DNA from: Gammaproteobacteria bacterium
GTDB lineage: Bacteria; Pseudomonadota; Gammaproteobacteria; SZUA-140
DNA length: 64,000 nt
Assembly: GCA_016716465.1 (NCBI GenBank)
Contig: JADJWH010000001.1
Location: 682,001 to 746,000 of the forward strand
Direction: 5' to 3'
The notes under the pieces are model-generated. The model did no database searches. It worked only from the letters and a program-made list of their open reading frames with translations, and had not been told where the DNA came from. This document shows positions 62,103 through 64,000 of the stretch, one piece after another. Both the position numbers and the translations under genes were made by a program. Positions within the stretch are counted from its first letter, which is position 1. The number at the start of each line of letters is the position of its first letter.

Positions 62103-62176
62103 AACGTTAGGTGATGAGTGAAGGGTGATGGGTGATCATAACCAGTTCATTGACCCATCACCCATCACCCATAACC
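62103..62176. repeat. heptamer inverted repeat, GGGTGAT type, tyrA-aroA gap
   Basis: GAAGGGTGATGGGTGATC faces GACCCATCACCCATCACCCA across a 20-nt spacer, filling the gap before the aroA start. Confidence 0.7.
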
Positions 62177-62191
62177 ATCTTCAAAGTTGCA

Positions 62192-63601
62192 ATGACGACT
62201 AAAGAACATATCTTCGACATCACCCCCGGCGGCCGCCTGAGCGGTGAAATCCGCGTTCCCGGCGACAAGTCGATTTCGCACCGCTCCATCATGTTCGGCT
62301 CGCTGGCCGAGGGAGTCACCGAGGTGGAGGGGTTCCTGGAGGGTGAGGACAGCCTGGCGACACTGGCGGCGTTCCGCCGCATGGGTGTCGCCATCGACGG
62401 GCCGGCACAGGGGCGGGTCACCATTCGCGGCGCAGGCATGCGCGGGCTGAGTGCGCCCGACGGCCCGCTCGATCTGGGCAATTCCGGGACCTCGATGCGC
62501 CTGATGGCCGGGCTGTTGTCCGCGCAGTCCTTCGATACTGAACTGACCGGCGACGCCTCGCTGTCGCGCCGGCCGATGCGCCGGGTGACACAACCGCTGG
62601 CATCGATGGGCGCGCGTATCGAGACGGAGGCCGCGGGCACGCCGCCGCTGCGCATTCGCGGCGGATCGCCGCTGCGCGGCATACGCTACGACATGCCGGT
62701 CGCAAGCGCCCAGGTCAAATCCGCGCTGCTGCTGGCCGGGCTCTATGCCGACGGCGAGACCTGCGTGACCGAGCCCGCGCCCACGCGCGATCACACCGAA
62801 CGCATGCTGACCGCCTTCGGTTATCTGGTCACGCGCCACCACAACACCGTCTGCGTGAAGGGCGGAGGGCGGCTCAATCCGACCCGCATTGCGATCCCGG
62901 CGGATATTTCCTCGGCGGCGTTCTTCCTGGTCGGAGCCGCGATTGCGCCGGGGTCCGACGCGACGCTGACCGATGTCGGCATCAATCCGACGCGCATCGG
63001 CGTGATCAACATCCTGCAGCAGATGGGCGCGCGCATCGATATCCTCAACAAGCGCATGTTCGGCGGCGAACCGGTGGCCGACCTGCGCGTGCGCGCGGGC
63101 ATGCTCAAGGGCATCGACATCCCGATCGAGCAGGTCCCGCTGGCGATCGATGAATTTCCCGCACTCTTCATCGCCGCGGCCTGCGCCGAAGGCCGGACGG
63201 TGCTGACCGGCGCGGAGGAACTGCGCGTCAAGGAAAGCGACCGCATCCAGGTCATGGCCGACGGCCTGCGGCGGCTGGGCGTCATGGCCGAGCCGACGCC
63301 GGACGGGATTGTCATCGAAGGGAAGGGCGTAGCCGGTGCCAAGGGGACAGATTTAAAATCTGTCCCCAATGGCGCAACTTCTGTCCCCGAACATCAGGCG
63401 GTATTTTCCGGTGGTGAGGTCGAGAGCCACGGCGATCACCGCATCGCGATGGCCTTCGCGGTGGCCGGCTTTCGTGCCGCAGGCCCGATTCGCATCCGCG
63501 ACTGCAAGAATGTGGATACCTCGTTCCCGGGGTTCGTGGGACTGGCGCGGAAATCCGGATTAAAAATCAAAACACAGGACTTAGGACTCGGGACTGAGTG
63601 A
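62192..63601 (+). CDS. aroA: 3-phosphoshikimate 1-carboxyvinyltransferase (EPSP synthase) with repeat-derived insertion
   Basis: A 469-aa EPSP synthase. Start ATG 62192 (MTTKEHIFDI); the upstream frame is repeat sequence. Motifs: RVPGDKSISHRSIMFGSLAE, LDLGNSGTSMRLMAGLL, RRPMRRVTQPLASMGA, SAQVKSALLLAGL, LTGAEELRVKESDRI and EVESHGDHRIAMAFAVAG. Between about residues 380 and 405 an extra segment, GAKGTDLKSVPNGATSVPEH, is encoded by a GGGGACAGATTT palindrome in frame. The C-terminal residues (KTQDLGLGTE) and stop lie in a heptamer repeat. Catalytic residues remain, so activity is likely. Confidence 0.95.
   Translation: MTTKEHIFDITPGGRLSGEIRVPGDKSISHRSIMFGSLAEGVTEVEGFLEGEDSLATLAAFRRMGVAIDGPAQGRVTIRGAGMRGLSAPDGPLDLGNSGTSMRLMAGLLSAQSFDTELTGDASLSRRPMRRVTQPLASMGARIETEAAGTPPLRIRGGSPLRGIRYDMPVASAQVKSALLLAGLYADGETCVTEPAPTRDHTERMLTAFGYLVTRHHNTVCVKGGGRLNPTRIAIPADISSAAFFLVGAAIAPGSDATLTDVGINPTRIGVINILQQMGARIDILNKRMFGGEPVADLRVRAGMLKGIDIPIEQVPLAIDEFPALFIAAACAEGRTVLTGAEELRVKESDRIQVMADGLRRLGVMAEPTPDGIVIEGKGVAGAKGTDLKSVPNGATSVPEHQAVFSGGEVESHGDHRIAMAFAVAGFRAAGPIRIRDCKNVDTSFPGFVGLARKSGLKIKTQDLGLGTE
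63343..63367. repeat. GGGGACAGATTT palindrome inside aroA
   Basis: A 25-bp intact palindrome within the aroA coding sequence, read as GTDLKSVP. A further half-arm CTGTCCCC follows at 63373-63380, so the inserted unit is larger and keeps the frame. Confidence 0.9.
63571..63601. repeat. heptamer repeat at the aroA 3' end
   Basis: CACAGGACTTAGGACTCGGG then ACTGAGTGA: AGGACTN heptamers that encode the last AroA residues and its TGA stop. Confidence 0.7.
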
Positions 63602-63718
63602 AAATACAAAAATTCAAAGGATCGAAGAAAGGCGGGTCACCTTCAGGCCGTGATTCCCATCGCGAGTTCTTCATAAACTTAATCCTTATCTCAAATCCCT
63701 AACGTCTTGTTTGCAGTT

Positions 63719-64000
63719 ATGGTTGATTCAGTTCCAGTCATCACCGTCGACGGCCCCGGGGGAGTGGGGAAGGGGACGGTCAGCCGCATCGTTGCGGCGC
63801 GGCTGGGCTGGCACCTGCTGGACAGCGGGGCCCTGTATCGTCTGGTCGGGCTGAGCGCCCTGAAACGGGGCGTCGCGCTGGATGACGAGGCGGCCGTGGC
63901 CGCGCTTAGCACCCACCTGGACGCGCAATTCACCGGTAACAGCGGCGATAATACCGTCATCACACTCGATAATGTCGACGTGAGCGACAAAATTCGTACG
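63719..64000 (+). CDS. cmk: cytidylate kinase, 5' part
   Basis: The frame opens at ATG 63719 and runs off the window, giving the first 94 residues. VITVDGPGGVGKGTVSRIVA is the P-loop of CMP kinase (Ser of the usual GPSGxGKG replaced by Gly), followed by LGWHLLDSGALYRLVGLSAL, the conserved CMP-binding segment. It phosphorylates CMP and dCMP. aroA-cmk (then rpsA) is the standard gammaproteobacterial order. The region 63602-63718 upstream has no gene. Confidence 0.95.
   Translation, partial: MVDSVPVITVDGPGGVGKGTVSRIVAARLGWHLLDSGALYRLVGLSALKRGVALDDEAAVAALSTHLDAQFTGNSGDNTVITLDNVDVSDKIRT

Overview
The window is a high-GC chromosomal segment of a gammaproteobacterium. Two syntenic blocks support this: eno-ftsB-ispD-ispF, and gyrA-serC-serA-pheA-aroF-tyrA-aroA-cmk. 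Squalene/hopanoid genes (hpnCDE) and UbiG fit a free-living proteobacterium. I cannot name the genus. No rRNA, tRNA, CRISPR array, prophage or complete insertion sequence was seen.

Layout. 1-4.0 kb: the end of an apiosidase-like (DUF4038) protein, a pentapeptide-repeat protein, a lipoprotein and dapE. 4.4-9.9 kb: a urease operon, ureD-A-B-C-EF-G, with ureE and ureF fused. 10-12.4 kb: a large DUF748/AsmA-like envelope protein. 12.5-18.5 kb: a divergent guanidine locus. On the minus strand lie a NitT/TauT-type ABC importer and a translationally coupled M16 peptidase; on the plus strand lies a GdmH-like Ni-dependent guanidine hydrolase. Each side carries its own guanidine-I (ykkC) riboswitch and a sigma-54-type promoter. 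18.9-25.6 kb: a TorF-like porin and urtABCDE (urea ABC transporter), again behind a sigma-54-type promoter. 25.6-29.5 kb: an AT-richer small membrane protein, dapD, dapC and an EamA transporter. 29.8-35.6 kb: pyrG, kdsA, eno, ftsB, ispD and a 3'-truncated ispF fused to a convergent divergent DAHP synthase. 36.7-38.7 kb: aguB-aguA (agmatine to putrescine). 38.8-44.5 kb: a small periplasmic protein, a diguanylate cyclase, a GspE/PilB-type ATPase, a lipoprotein, a GNAT protein and a cytochrome c. 44.6-50.6 kb: hpnEDC, rmuC, gph and ubiG. 50.7-53.8 kb: mtaD (frameshifted 3' end), an OmpA-like protein and mtnA. 53.9-64 kb: gyrA and the serine/aromatic amino-acid cluster, running off the end in cmk.

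The nitrogen genes form one logical route. Guanidine is imported, GdmH splits it to urea and ammonia, Urt imports external urea, and urease turns urea into ammonia. The guanidine genes are predicted to be switched on by guanidine through the riboswitches and by nitrogen limitation through sigma-54.

Two dispersed repeat families mark the whole window. (1) A GGGGACAGATTT / AAATCTGTCCCC palindrome occurs at about a dozen places, including inside both guanidine riboswitch aptamers and in frame inside aroA. (2) Heptamer-based inverted tandem repeats (AGGACTN, GTGAGGC and GGGTGAT units) sit between genes and sometimes supply stop codons.
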